Source: Strobilurus pachycystidiatus (lineage: Eukaryota > Basidiomycota > Agaricomycetes > Agaricales > Physalacriaceae). Taken from it: DNA of 64,000 bases. Position 1 is the first letter of the stretch, and every line of letters begins with the position of its first letter. This document shows, piece after piece, positions 1 to 10,041 of this stretch. The stretch is taken from positions 1,612,001 through 1,676,000 of the forward strand of contig JAHLMK010000002.1 in assembly GCA_019915135.1 (NCBI GenBank), written 5' to 3'. A program made the translations under genes and the position numbers. The notes beneath the pieces were generated by a model. It made no database searches, was not told the DNA's origin, and worked only from the letters and a program-made list of their open reading frames with translations.

Positions 1-1656
1 TGGGTCGTACGACCTGCTATCTCGTAGGACCTGCTATCTGTTCTTGTCGCTTGAAGTGTGACATGGCAGGTGTTCGCAGGATGGCGCTTGAACGACGCTT
101 AGCTTGCAGCAGTACTCGTCTCCCGCGTCCACGATGGTTTCCACTTTGACTCGGAAGTCTCGACAACGTCTCCGGGTATGGACATGTTGCTTGACCATCT
201 CCACCACACATGTCAACTTCTAGTGAAGTACGCGAGACTTCTCTCACGATTCATTGCGTGCAACCGTGGCTTGGCAAACGGTCTATTTCATTCCAGGGTA
301 AGCTAATTAAATTCATTTTGTATCTGTCGTTGCTATCAATCAATCACTTTGACGTCCCCGGGGGGCCGTTCAATTATGCAAGTTACTTGTCGCAACCATC
401 AGATAAACACTGTATGATCGTCGGCGGCGTGTCTCTTTTCTCAAATTCCTTGGACTGATTCAATCTCTTTCTGGTCGTGGATTCCGGAAACCCATCCTGC
501 ATGCCTTTTCGGCATTCAAACGGCGCCAGGGCGTGTCCGTGCTGACATTTCGGTCGTGCGACCTGCTAATATCAATATCCTGTCTGGAGGCATGCATTCG
601 AAGAGGGGGCTCAACCAACACCGTGACTTGGCCACACCATCGAAGAAGAACGTACTAGGAAACTATCTATCTAGACTTCTGTGTCAGGATGGAATTCGAA
701 GTGTATGCAGAGTAAGTACGGACGTGGAGCCTGTCTGGAGTGGGACATATGTGCGATAGACTGGGCTAGGAGTCATGTTCAAGCCCAGATAGCTGCTGCT
801 TCGGTCCTTCCACCACATCTCATACGTTCGCGTCCATTCTGAACTGTCCGAGTAGCTTGTAGTACATGAATTCCTTCCATAGCAATGTCATGTCATGTCC
901 CGGTACTCAAGTTTCCGCCATCATGGAAAATGTCGGTCGGGACGTGAAAGCTACAAGTCCGAGTCGGAACATACCACTCCGCTGACTTGACGGCGGCTGA
1001 GTCCATGAAATGAAGTCATGGTGTTCTGCTTGAAGGCAGTCGTACGACCTGATGCATACATGCATTCCTTCACACATTGTAGCCTGACTGCCCCGGAGAA
1101 GCAGTAGTTGGGTTCTTTACACCATGGCGTGAAACTTCATCACGCCCACTTCGTCCTTGGGGGACTGCGTAGGCTTTGTGAACATAGACTATATATATTG
1201 GGTAGGTATCACTGGCAGCCGCAGTGATATGTACAGTAAAGTCAGTCACTCGAAAGATGTACATATTTCGCGGGACATGCTTATTTTTGTCTGCAACATT
1301 ATTCTCCACCCTCATCTCGCAATGAGTTTTGTCTATCTTTTGACAAAGCCGGACTTGCCGACAAGTCATATTCTTTGGGCTCGCAGAATCCTAGCAAACA
1401 CAGTGGGTCATGGTCAATGGTCCTGGTGATGTTCTGGTTGTCTCTTGAGTGCGTAGAATGTATACTTACTAACCGCCGTGCAAGCTTGGTTCTCGAGTTT
1501 GCGGTCATGTTCGCCAAACCAGCAACACTTGGATTTTGAGTCCCGGTATCCCGAATTTGGGCCCCTGCTTGTTGTTCAACAACTACACCACTAGAATGAA
1601 TATTGAACAGGCTACTATCTAGTACAGTCAGGACTGAGGACCTAGACTCTAGAGTA
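1..1656. other. Gene-free stretch with a scattered palindromic motif
   Basis: No reading frame here has splice signals plus protein-like composition, so I call no gene. A 10-bp perfect or near-perfect palindrome, gtcgtacgac, followed by ctg occurs at 4-13, 553-562 (one change) and 1039-1048. A short direct repeat, gacctgctatct, is found at 11-22 and again at 28-39. The stretch ends at the first MITE. It may be decayed repeat DNA. Confidence 0.5.
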
Positions 1657-1976
1657 GGGTGGCGCAGTAAATTTTGATACACCTCGGGTTTACTGCAGTT
1701 ATTAACGGTATTGATACGGTATTGAAAGGTCGAGGAGTAGGTTTAGAGGTTTCGATACCGGCACGTGATGGCTTCACGTGACGGCCGCGGCGCTGCTGGG
1801 CAAGGCTGAGGCCAACGACAAGAGGGCGGGGATGGGGCGGGAGGGCGGCGCGCCCCTCACGTGAGCGCATCACGTGCTGGTATCGAAACCGTTAGTAACG
1901 GTATTGAAACCTCAGCCAAAATGAGGGTAGGTTAGTAACGGTTTCAAACCGACTGCCGAGGTTTACTGCGCCACCC
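1657..1976. mobile_element. MITE copy 1, TA target site, 320 bp
   Basis: A short non-coding element with terminal inverted repeats: gggtggcgcagtaaa at the left, its complement (…tttactgcgccaccc, with one small interruption) at the right. TA lies immediately outside each end (1655-1656 and 1977-1978), the target duplication expected of Tc1/mariner-type transposition. Inner arms carry further inverted motifs (taacggt/accgtta types). It has no transposase frame, so it would need a helper elsewhere. It contains four CACGTG hexamers at 1762, 1775, 1858 and 1871. A second copy lies at 8646-9020. The core 1731-1831 is inverted relative to that copy. Superfamily assignment is inferred from the TA duplication alone. 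Confidence 0.8.
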
Positions 1977-2041
1977 TAAATTTGAAATCTTGATTTTCGC
2001 CGGTTACAGAATCAAAAAAGTGATGAGAACATCCGTAGGAT

Positions 2042-2129
2042 CTGCCCCAGACAGGTTCGAACTGTCGACCTTCCGATTGAAACTGTCGTCTTAACAGTCG
2101 GACGCTTTGACCAACTTAGCCATGGGGCA
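2042..2129 (-). tRNA. tRNA-Asn(GTT) with 14-nt intron
   Basis: Read on the minus strand it folds as a tRNA: acceptor tgcccca pairs with tggggca, discriminator base G, a D arm with the aGttGGt core, anticodon stem tccga/tcgga, and T arm gacag-ttcgaac-ctgtc. The anticodon loop reads ct-gtt-a, then a 14-nt intron after position 37, then a. The anticodon GTT and discriminator G are both those of eukaryotic tRNA-Asn. The gttcgaac of the T loop supplies the internal B box of the RNA polymerase III promoter. Its 3' end is 65 bp from MITE copy 1. A near-identical gene is at 9086-9172. Confidence 0.9.
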
Positions 2130-2360
2130 TGTGCTCTGGGTGCGCAGTGGAAGGTCTTATTGGGAAAGGGTGTTTCCTATTCCGTCACGGGGGTGTCATC
2201 ATCGCGCAGGTCTCGTTCCTACCATTGGGACTGTCGATATTACGCGGGCTGAGATTTTATTCACGACGCAACGAGAGGCATTTCACTCACGACGCCAAGA
2301 CGCATTTTTTCACGACGGCTTATATACGACTAGAAGACAGAGAAGAAAGAAGAGAGGATA

Positions 2361-5300
2361 ATGTCAGACGGACATAGGTGCGTGGCGGGTACATACCGTT
2401 TTCGTAGTCTGCTGGCTGACTTGTGGTTCTATTGTTTCATTTCATTCCATCTCTGTATCTGGCTGCTGCGTTGTCACCCAACCGCTTGGACTCTTACTCG
2501 CGCCCCGCTAAACCCGCACCCACACTCCCAGCATCCGCACATCCTGGCACTCCGCGCTCCTCACCGCCGAAGCGCACACCGCCGCGCTCCTCGCCGCGCC
2601 CAGCGCCGACTGGAAGCGGGTCTCCACCTCCACCAACTCCTCGTCCTCGCATAATCACAATAACGTACAGGTGCAGGTGCACCGCTACACGCCTTCCAAT
2701 GCCAACACCACAACTCCCGGCTCTGGTCCTGGACCTGTGGCGATAACCCAACCCCTATACCGCCTCACCCTCACCCTCCCCCCGGCTCCGCTGGAATGGT
2801 GGGAAGCGGTGCTGAGCGCGCCGGAGCTGAGGGCGGAGTGGGACCCCGGGGTGGTGGAGAGCGGGGTGGTGGAGGTTTTGGAGGGACATACACCAGCACA
2901 CGGACAGGGAGAACAAGGAGAAGGAGGGGAAGGATTCGGACCCGGACCGGACGGGATAATCCAAGTATGCAAGACGCGCTTCCGCGTCGGGTGGCCTGCG
3001 TCGCCGCGTGATGCTGTTACGCTGTCCCGGGGGACGCATCTTGAGGGAGGAGAAAGGGGGTATAGGTGGGTAAGCACGAGCGTGCCGCGGTCGGCGGACG
3101 AGCCGAGGTATTTGAGGGCGAGCCCGCCGTATGTGCGGAGTTGTGTGTTTTGTGAGTGCTTTGTTCGTTCGTTTTCTTTTTAGCTGTTTTGGGGTTTTCG
3201 AACTCTTTCTACTTTCAAACTCTTACAACTCTTCTAGTATTCGCATTCCACATCTCCCCTTCCCGGTCCCGGACCACCGTCACAGCGTTCTGGGCACACG
3301 ACCTCCCCACAGCGCTCTCCACCACCTCGGCGCTCGTCACCGGCCTCGGCACCATGATGCAAGGCCTCTCACGGACCGTCCTCGCGCGGGGCGGGCGCAC
3401 GCCCACGCTGCGCGCGTGGGGCGGGAAGGTGGGCGTGGAGAGGGTGCGGTTTGAGGTGGGGCGGGAGAGGCTGGAGGTTGGGTATCGGGTGAGTGGGGGT
3501 GGGGGTGCGAGGGTTACCGAGCCTGAGGGGCAAGGAGGAGAACAAGGGAAAGAAGGGGGACAAGGACAAGAGAAAGAAGGGGGAGGACAAGGGAAAGACG
3601 GGGGACATAATGCAGGAGGCCAAGGGGGCAGGGAAGTGCGCGTGGACCTGCCGAGCGGGGCGGGCGTGGGGTGGGACGTGCAGGTGAGCGTCAAGGGGAG
3701 CGATCGCGAGGTGGAGAGGGGGAGGTGGGGCGTTCGGGCGGAGCGGACTACATCGGACCCGTCTTCCCCGAATTCGTCCACCACATTCCCGTCCCCGTCC
3801 TCGCCGCCACCGAACTCGTCCTCGCCAATCCGGCTAACACTCACGCACGCCGCGCTCCCGCCGAACGGCGTCCTGATGGTGAGCGTCGGGATCGAGCGGG
3901 TGGAGGGCGGGCTGAGGGTGAACGGGATCCCGCATGCGGTTGCGAGTGTTTTTGTGGACGCGCCGCCCACCACACCTGCACCCACACCCACGCCTCCTGG
4001 GTCGATGAGTGTGAAGACGAGTGTCGCTACTAGTGTTTCTGGCTCGGGGAGCACGCTGGGTTCAGGAGGAGTGCAAGGAGCGGTAGGACAAGGACAAGGA
4101 GCACAAGGACAAGCACAAGGAGCACAAGGACAAGGGCAGGGCGGGTGGCCGAGCGCTGCGGCGCGGCAGAAGGCGATCCTGGCGCGGGTGAAGCGGAATT
4201 ATATATACTTTAGCAGTTTGTTGCAGGAGCCGGAGGCGAAGTGGAGGCGGAGTGAGTGGATTTCGCGTTTATTCATTCCTACTTCTCTCATCCCTTCCCT
4301 TCCCTCTACCCCACACTAACCCCGCCCGCCTTTCAGCGACCGAATCCCGCGGGGTCACCATCACCCAGCTGGACTCCATCGACCCCACGCTCGTCGTGTA
4401 CCGCGCCGAGGCGACGTTCGTCGGCGTCTCGCTGTGGGATCTCTATGGCGCTATATCATTGCCGGACAAGGCGTACGAGGAGAGCGTGCTGGTGGAGGAC
4501 GTCAATGAGATGACGGAGGTGTGGTGGTTGAGGGGCGGGCGGAGGGGGGCTGGGTGGGGTGGGGGGAGGTGAGTTGTTCCCAGCGAGCTTTTGTGAGGAA
4601 AAAGAGCTGATTGTTTTTTGTTGGTTAGTGGGAAAGACGCGGTGGTGCTCAAAACAGTGTACAAGAGCCCCGAGGCGATACACGTGTTCGTGTTCAGCGC
4701 GCCTATGGATTTATTCCCGCCGCCTCCGCCTCCCTCCCCCTCTACACCATCATCCACCCACCCGCCTTCTTCCACCACCACTTCCCCCTCCTCATCATCC
4801 CTCCCCGCGACGTTCCAAGCATGGCTAAACGAACCGCGCCCCGGGCCCGGGCTCGCGCAGATCGACCTGCAGGGCTACGCCATCGAGTCCCTCTCCCCTA
4901 CCACCACCTCCGTCACCCTCCTCTCCCAGTCCCAATCGACGGTAAGCCCGAAAGACATGATCGGGATGGTCGCAGGCGTGGGGGAGTGGACGATCCGGTG
5001 TGGCGGGCCGCCGGTGGTCGTGAGGGTGGGAGGGGGGCGGAAGAGGGAGGTGCGGTGGGAGGGGGAGAGGGGGGTGTTGAGGGTTGAGTATGAGGGGGTG
5101 GGGGTCGCGGGTGTGGGGGTGGGGGGACAAGGGGAAGGGGGACAAGCACAAGGGGAAGGGGAAGAAAGACCCGGGCGCGGCGTGGAGTGCGAGATCCGGT
5201 GCGACGTGGACACGTGGGCGCCTTCACTCGACATCGTCGTCGACCCGCCGCCGCAGTCCGTCACGTGTCTCCGGCGGCACAAGCTCAGCGCCGAGGGCGG

Positions 5301-8300
5301 CGGGCTGTGGGTGAGCATCGTCCATTACGACTTCGAGCCCGAACCGCTCCGAGCGATAGTGAAACGCGGGATGGGAAGGGAGAGGGGCGTGGTTAATGTT
5401 AATGGGGCGCGGGTGCAGGTGGACGTGGAGGATCTGACGGGGGAGGAGGTGAGGGAGAGGGAGAGGAGGGGGAGGGTTAGGGTGCGGCCGGTGAGGGTGC
5501 CGTTGGACCAGCCGCCGGTGGTGGGGGTTGTTAGGAGGCGGAGGAGGGAGTGGGATGAGGAGCAGGGGGGGGAAGGGGAGAAGGAGAAGGAGAAGGGTGG
5601 GTGGGCACCGAAGATCAGCAGTCCGTTGGTTAGGTATTTTTCGTTTGGGGGTGGAGGGGAGGGGAAGAAGGGTGTGGAGGTAGGTGGGGGTGTGGAAGTG
5701 GGTACGGGGCCAGGGGAGGGGAAGAGCGTCTTAGAGACGCTGCGGTGGGTGGCTGCTCTCCCGCCGCTCACTTCCTGGGGCGGTGGCGTCACGGTGAACG
5801 GGATAACCACCGCACGGAAAGTATGCGCAGACATCTCCGCGTCCATCCCTGTCGCGCGCGCGAGCAAAGTCATCCAAGGGTTCAGCGCAGAGGACCTCCT
5901 GCCGTTCCTGCAGAGGGGGATGTGGGACGAGCGCGTCGTGGGGGGACGCACCGTCGCCCGCATGGGGGGTGTAGGGGGCAGGGAGGAGGTGCGGTGGTAC
6001 ACCGCCAAAGCGCCGTTCCCGTTTCGCGATCGGGGGTTCCTCGTTTCTTCCCTGCTCGCCAAGTCCCCTTCCACGCTGTATTGGGTGTCCACCTCCTCCT
6101 CGTTCCCTACCTCCCTGATGCCCACGGGCACGGTACACGTGGACGCGTGGGTCCTGGAGACGCTGGACCCGTATTCGGGCGAGGAGTATGAGATCCCGAG
6201 TGTGAGGGTGGAGAGGGTGTGGTGTGTGGATTGGAGGGGGGTGTTGTGTGGAGTGGGGGTGGGAGGGCGCGGGGAGGGAGGGTTGGATAGGCTGGAGGTG
6301 GGGGTGAGGGCGTGGATGCTGGGTGGAGGTGTGAGTGGAGGTGGAGGTGGGGGTGCAGGTGGGAAGGGAACGGTGGGCGGCGGGATGATCCCGACGGTGC
6401 GCAGCCCGGCTGTGGGCGTGCTCCTCCCGCCTGAGGAGGATGAGGAAATTCCATCTCCATCGATAACGGGGAAGAGTGGGAGGGGGAGGAAGAGGGTCAG
6501 GCTGTGCGACTCGAGCTTCGATCCTGGGGAGGGCGTGTTTGGGTGTATGGTTTTGCTGGAGGCGGGGGATGGGGAAGGGTGAGTCTCTCGACCGTTTTTT
6601 GGGTGGGTGGTTGGACTGACTCCGTGCTAGGAATGCGCAACCCGCCGAAGATGGTGGAGATAGGGCAGAGGAGGTGGAGGATCAAGTGACGCCGCGCTCT
6701 AGCCGGATGCCGTTGACTCTGAGTCCCCAGGCGCGGAATCGCACGCTCTCGATGGTCGGGCCTGGGAATGGGACGACGAGTGCGAGGCCGCGGTCGTTGA
6801 CGGATTCAGACTTTAGGAAGGTTGAGCCTAGGAAGGGTGCGCCTAGTTCGAAGTCTAGGACGGGTTCACCAGCACCTACCACATCCAACCTCTCATCGAC
6901 GCTCAAGCCTTCTCCCCCCACGCCCACTTCACTAACCCTAGCGGCGATCGTGGTCGACCCGAGGCTGTACCCAGGCGGGTATGACGTGCGTGTGGGGTGG
7001 AGGGTGCGGGTGGGGGGTGTCGTTGATCTGACACCGGCGGCCCCGTCAACAACAACGACAACAACGACAACGACAACAGAAACAACACCAGCATCGACAC
7101 CATCCCTCCCATGCACAGTCCGCATCACGCGCCTCCCGCTCTCCCCGCTGCACGCGGGTGACGCGCCCTCTAAGCACCTCGTCCGGGTCCGGGTTCCTTC
7201 CAACCGCCTGGAGGAAGCGTACGTGGTGCGGATAACGATCCGGCCCGCCCCTGGGGCGGGGCGGGTGTTCATTGGGGAGGGGGATGCGGATGGGGAGGAT
7301 GTGGAGGTGGGTGATGCCGATGGAGAGGGGCAGGAGGATGAGGGAGATGAGGAGGAAGAGGATGAGTGGGTCGCTTTGGGTGAGAGGTGAGTCGCGCGTT
7401 CTTCCTTCCTTGTTTTCTTTTCTTTTGTCTTCCACTGTTTCGTGATGCTCATTGATTGATTGATTGCAGCCCCGAGCCGCTAGCGCTGGACATGAGCGTC
7501 CTCCTGCCGACGTCGCCGTGGGTGTACAAGCCGCCCCAGGCGGAGGTCGAGGTGGATGCAGGGGATGTGGGTGAGGAGGGTAGTGGGAAGGAAGGGGAGG
7601 GGAAGGAAGGGAAGGGGAAGGGGAAGGAAGAGACGGCTTTGGTGTTGGTACGTGCTGGTGTTTTTTTTCGTTGGGTTCTTCATTGTTACCTGGTTTTTTT
7701 TCTTTGCTCCTTCGATTCTGAACTCAATCACACAGGCCGCCGCGAACCCGAACCCGCCCACACCACCGCCCGTCCCGCCGTCGGGGATGGCGTTCTTCAA
7801 CTGGTTCAGGCCCGTACCCGTACCCGAGCTCACGCGTCGGATCACACCACCCGCCAGCACGCCTCCTTCAATAACAGCTCCCACCGACCCAACGACACCG
7901 CCAACACCAACATCAACCACCACAGAGAGACGACCCAGGCCCCGGACGTACCCCCGCTCGACGCTCCTCATCACGTTCCTCATCGCGTTCCTCCTCGGGT
8001 CGCTCTTCCGCTCCCTCCTCAGCCCGGCGGATTTCTTGTATGTGGACGTGGACGGGGGGGAGGATGGGGTCGGTGAGTGAATTCTCTTTTCGTTCTCGTA
8101 TCTCGTGTTTTTGTTTTTGTTTTTGTTCTTGTTCTTCCCCGTCGACTTTGTGGACGTGTTCTTCCCCGTCGACTTTGTGGACGTGTTCTTCCCGTCGACC
8201 TTGTGGACGGTGTTTTTGTTCTTTGTGGATGGGGCTCGCTGACGCTGGCCGCTCTAGGCACGAACACGAAGGGGTGGCGCGAGATCCGGCGGCTCGTCGA

Positions 8301-8358
8301 GGTCAAGTGGCTCGTCGGCGGGTGGGATCTGCAGGTCGCTGTCGTAAGGCGGCATTAG
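2361..8358 (+). CDS. Large START-like (StAR-related lipid-transfer fold) membrane-anchored protein
   Basis: Nine exons: 2361-2377, 2532-3151, 3238-4251, 4337-4568, 4629-6578, 6631-7386, 7470-7647, 7736-8072, 8258-8358. All junctions are GT-AG and in phase, giving 5,205 nt and 1,734 residues. The ATG at 2361 is chosen because its 17-nt exon splices in frame to the SWHSALLTAEAHT segment. Residues about 10-300 resemble a START lipid-binding domain (WEAVLSAPELRAEWDPGV; later WPASPRDAV). Further START-like stretches lie near 500-740 and near 995-1190 (ISASIPVARASKVIQGF, WDERV). Residues about 1663-1683 (STLLITFLIAFLLGSLF) form one C-terminal membrane segment. The linkers are Gly/Gln, Pro/Ser and Glu rich. 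I infer a lipid-sensing or lipid-transfer protein anchored in an internal membrane. Coding GC, especially at third positions, is far above that of the other genes. The gene is bracketed by two MITE/tRNA modules. The model is strong; the START assignment needs a profile search. Confidence 0.7.
4080..4142 (+). repeat. In-frame Gly-Gln/Ala tandem repeat in the START-like gene
   Basis: Short units of the ggacaa/gcacaa type repeat in frame and encode alternating GQ and AQ pairs between the first two START-like regions. Similar ggacaagg-type purine repeats lie at 3530-3610. They look like slippage-prone low-complexity linker DNA. Confidence 0.7.
8131..8210 (+). repeat. Three 26-27 bp tandem repeats inside intron 8
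   Basis: The unit begins gttcttccccgtcgac and ends tttgtggacgt. Copies lie at 8131-8157, 8158-8184 and 8185-8210; the third has lost one base and carries one change. They sit within the 185-nt last intron of the START-like gene, which is about three times the usual intron length here. The repeats account for part of that extra length. Confidence 0.85.
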
Positions 8359-8645
8359 CATTAATTGTCTATTTAGTCGTATGGGTAACCGGATTCGGAT
8401 TCGGGGCGTTTGATTCTTCCCAACTCGGGCGGGCCGGGAAACTGTAACTTAAGTGTCAATGTGCATTGAGTTCGAACAAGTACTGGTAAGTCGTTACTTG
8501 TAAGTTGTAAATGGTAGTACTAAGGAGGACCTAGGTAGTAGGTACTTAGTCTGGTACTGGTAACTAGCTCTAAGCTGTAACTAGCACGTAACTAGTTACT
8601 AGGTAGTAGGTAGTAGGTACTTTCAAGTAACCTGCGCCACCCTTA
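8359..8645. repeat. GTA/CTA-rich low-complexity tract and solo MITE end
   Basis: From about 8450 to 8630 the DNA is dominated by gtaact, ggtagta and actagt words in loose tandem order, with no coding frame. At 8632-8642 stands ctgcgccaccc, the outer end of a right MITE terminus. It directly abuts the left end of MITE copy 2 as an inverted junction, so part of another copy was probably lost or inserted here. Confidence 0.6.
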
Positions 8646-9020
8646 GGGTGGCGCAGTAAACCCTAGGTTTTGATACACCCCGGGTTTACTGCAGTTATTA
8701 ACGGTATCGATACGGTATTGAAAGGTTGAGCCTCCCGCCCTCTTGTCATTGGCCTCAGGCTTGCCCACTGATGCCCAGGGGCCAGCAGCGCCGCGGCCGT
8801 CACGTGAAGCCATCACGTGCTGGTATTGAAACCTATAAACCTAGTCCTCAACGGTCGGGTATAGGGCGGGAGGGCGGCGCGCCCATCACGTGTGTGCATC
8901 ACGTGCTGGTATCGAAACCGTTAGTAACGGTATCAGAACTTGGCCAAAAATGAGGGTCGGTAAGTAACGGTTTCAAACCTACCAGATAGGTTTAGTATTT
9001 ACTGCGCCACGGTGCCACCC
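8646..9020. mobile_element. MITE copy 2, TA target site, 375 bp
   Basis: Same family as 1657-1976: the left end gggtggcgcagtaaaccc and the right end tactgcgccac…ccaccc are flanked by TA at 8644-8645 and 9021-9022. The left 75-80 bp and the right 140 bp align with copy 1 in the same orientation. The central part, about 8731-8851, is the reverse complement of the copy 1 core. CACGTG hexamers are at 8801, 8814, 8887 and 8900. The right terminus carries a small extra ggtg insertion. There is no transposase frame. Confidence 0.8.
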
Positions 9021-9085
9021 TAGTTTCCAGAATCCGAACTTGAAAGAAAAGTAGAAAAAAGAACACATCGTATATTCCATGGAAT

Positions 9086-9172
9086 CTGCCCCAGACAGGT
9101 TCGAACTGTCGACCTTCCGATTGAAAGTGTTTTGTAACAGTCGGACGCTTTGACCAACTTAGCCATGGGGCA
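9086..9172 (-). tRNA. tRNA-Asn(GTT) with 13-nt intron
   Basis: The same tRNA as at 2042-2129: identical acceptor, D, anticodon and T arms, discriminator G and GTT anticodon. Only the intron differs, in length (13 instead of 14 nt) and sequence. The 3' end lies 66 bp from MITE copy 2. Flanking DNA on either side does not resemble that of the first gene, so the two are dispersed copies rather than a recent block duplication, as far as can be judged by eye. Confidence 0.9.
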
Positions 9173-10041
9173 AGTGATCATGAAGCTATGCATAGGGCTT
9201 TGTCTCTCCCGTAAATACGACGTCGGTCTTCTGTAACAAGTACTTAGAGTATCCTCCGATGTCACTGTGGCGGTGACCACTACCACAGGGCTAACGTGTG
9301 TGATTGTGTTGTACGCCATACCGGACCGAATTCACGAGTGACTGTGCGTAAACCCACAAATGAGTCCACACCATCATTCCCGTGGTATCTCTCCAACTCT
9401 GCGCAGTTTCATAGTCCACACCCACAGCGGTGAGTCCTGTCTACCTCGAGCTCTGCATGCAACCCCGCCAAATACATCATGTGTTCCTGATCACTGCCTT
9501 TGGCCCTAATCGACAACTCCCGCTTGCGACTGGCGCTCTGGATGCAGAAATACTGACTCGCGATTCCAGACCGTGACAGAGGAAGATGGTACGAGGAGCT
9601 CGTGTCCAAGTATCCCGCTACATGTCCAGATGAAGCTTGATTCCAGATGCCCTGCCTCCCAACCTGATCTTAGCTGGTGCGAAAAAAGGACACGGTATCA
9701 AGTTCAATTATCGTACAGTGCGACATGTTCCTGCATGAACTGACGGAGGGATATTCGCTACAACACAACTCACGTCCAGATAAATACGTACTCCTCCCCA
9801 TGCACCAACCTCTATGCCCTATTCCCATACTGGTACGGCGACAACCTCACGTCCTCATCATAACTGTGCCCCCTCACATTCAACTCACTATCGCTCCTCC
9901 TCGACGCCATATTATATCCCGGACCTGCACCTATCACCAACAATGAGTATCATTATCTCTCTCTGATTGTTACAATAAAGAATGAATGAGGGTAGCCACG
10001 ATGCAATGGAAAGGAATCGAATACGTATATCGTCCGCACTA
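9173..10041. other. Intergenic, no supported gene
   Basis: Several short open frames occur on both strands, but none has splice signals, domain-like composition or continuity with a neighbour. The stretch separates the tRNA from the 3' end of the TMEM184-like gene and presumably holds that gene's 3' untranslated region. Confidence 0.5.

Noticed and set aside
3215..6131. Long minus-strand frames opposite the START-like gene (up to 279 codons)
   Set aside because: They are Pro/Ser-rich mirror images of GC-rich coding DNA without splice support or domain-like features; the plus-strand model is in phase over nine exons.
8131..8210. Triple repeat as a CRISPR-like or satellite array
   Set aside because: The units are directly adjacent without spacers and lie inside a spliced intron of a eukaryotic gene; it is a simple minisatellite.
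1657..9172. A single recent segmental duplication of MITE plus tRNA
   Set aside because: The MITEs and the tRNA bodies match, but the 65-bp spacer and the outer flanks do not align by eye, so a recent duplication of the whole block is not supported. It stays as an alternative if the duplication is old.
9677..9946. 89-codon plus-strand frame
   Set aside because: No family resemblance, no splice context, composition close to random; left as intergenic.
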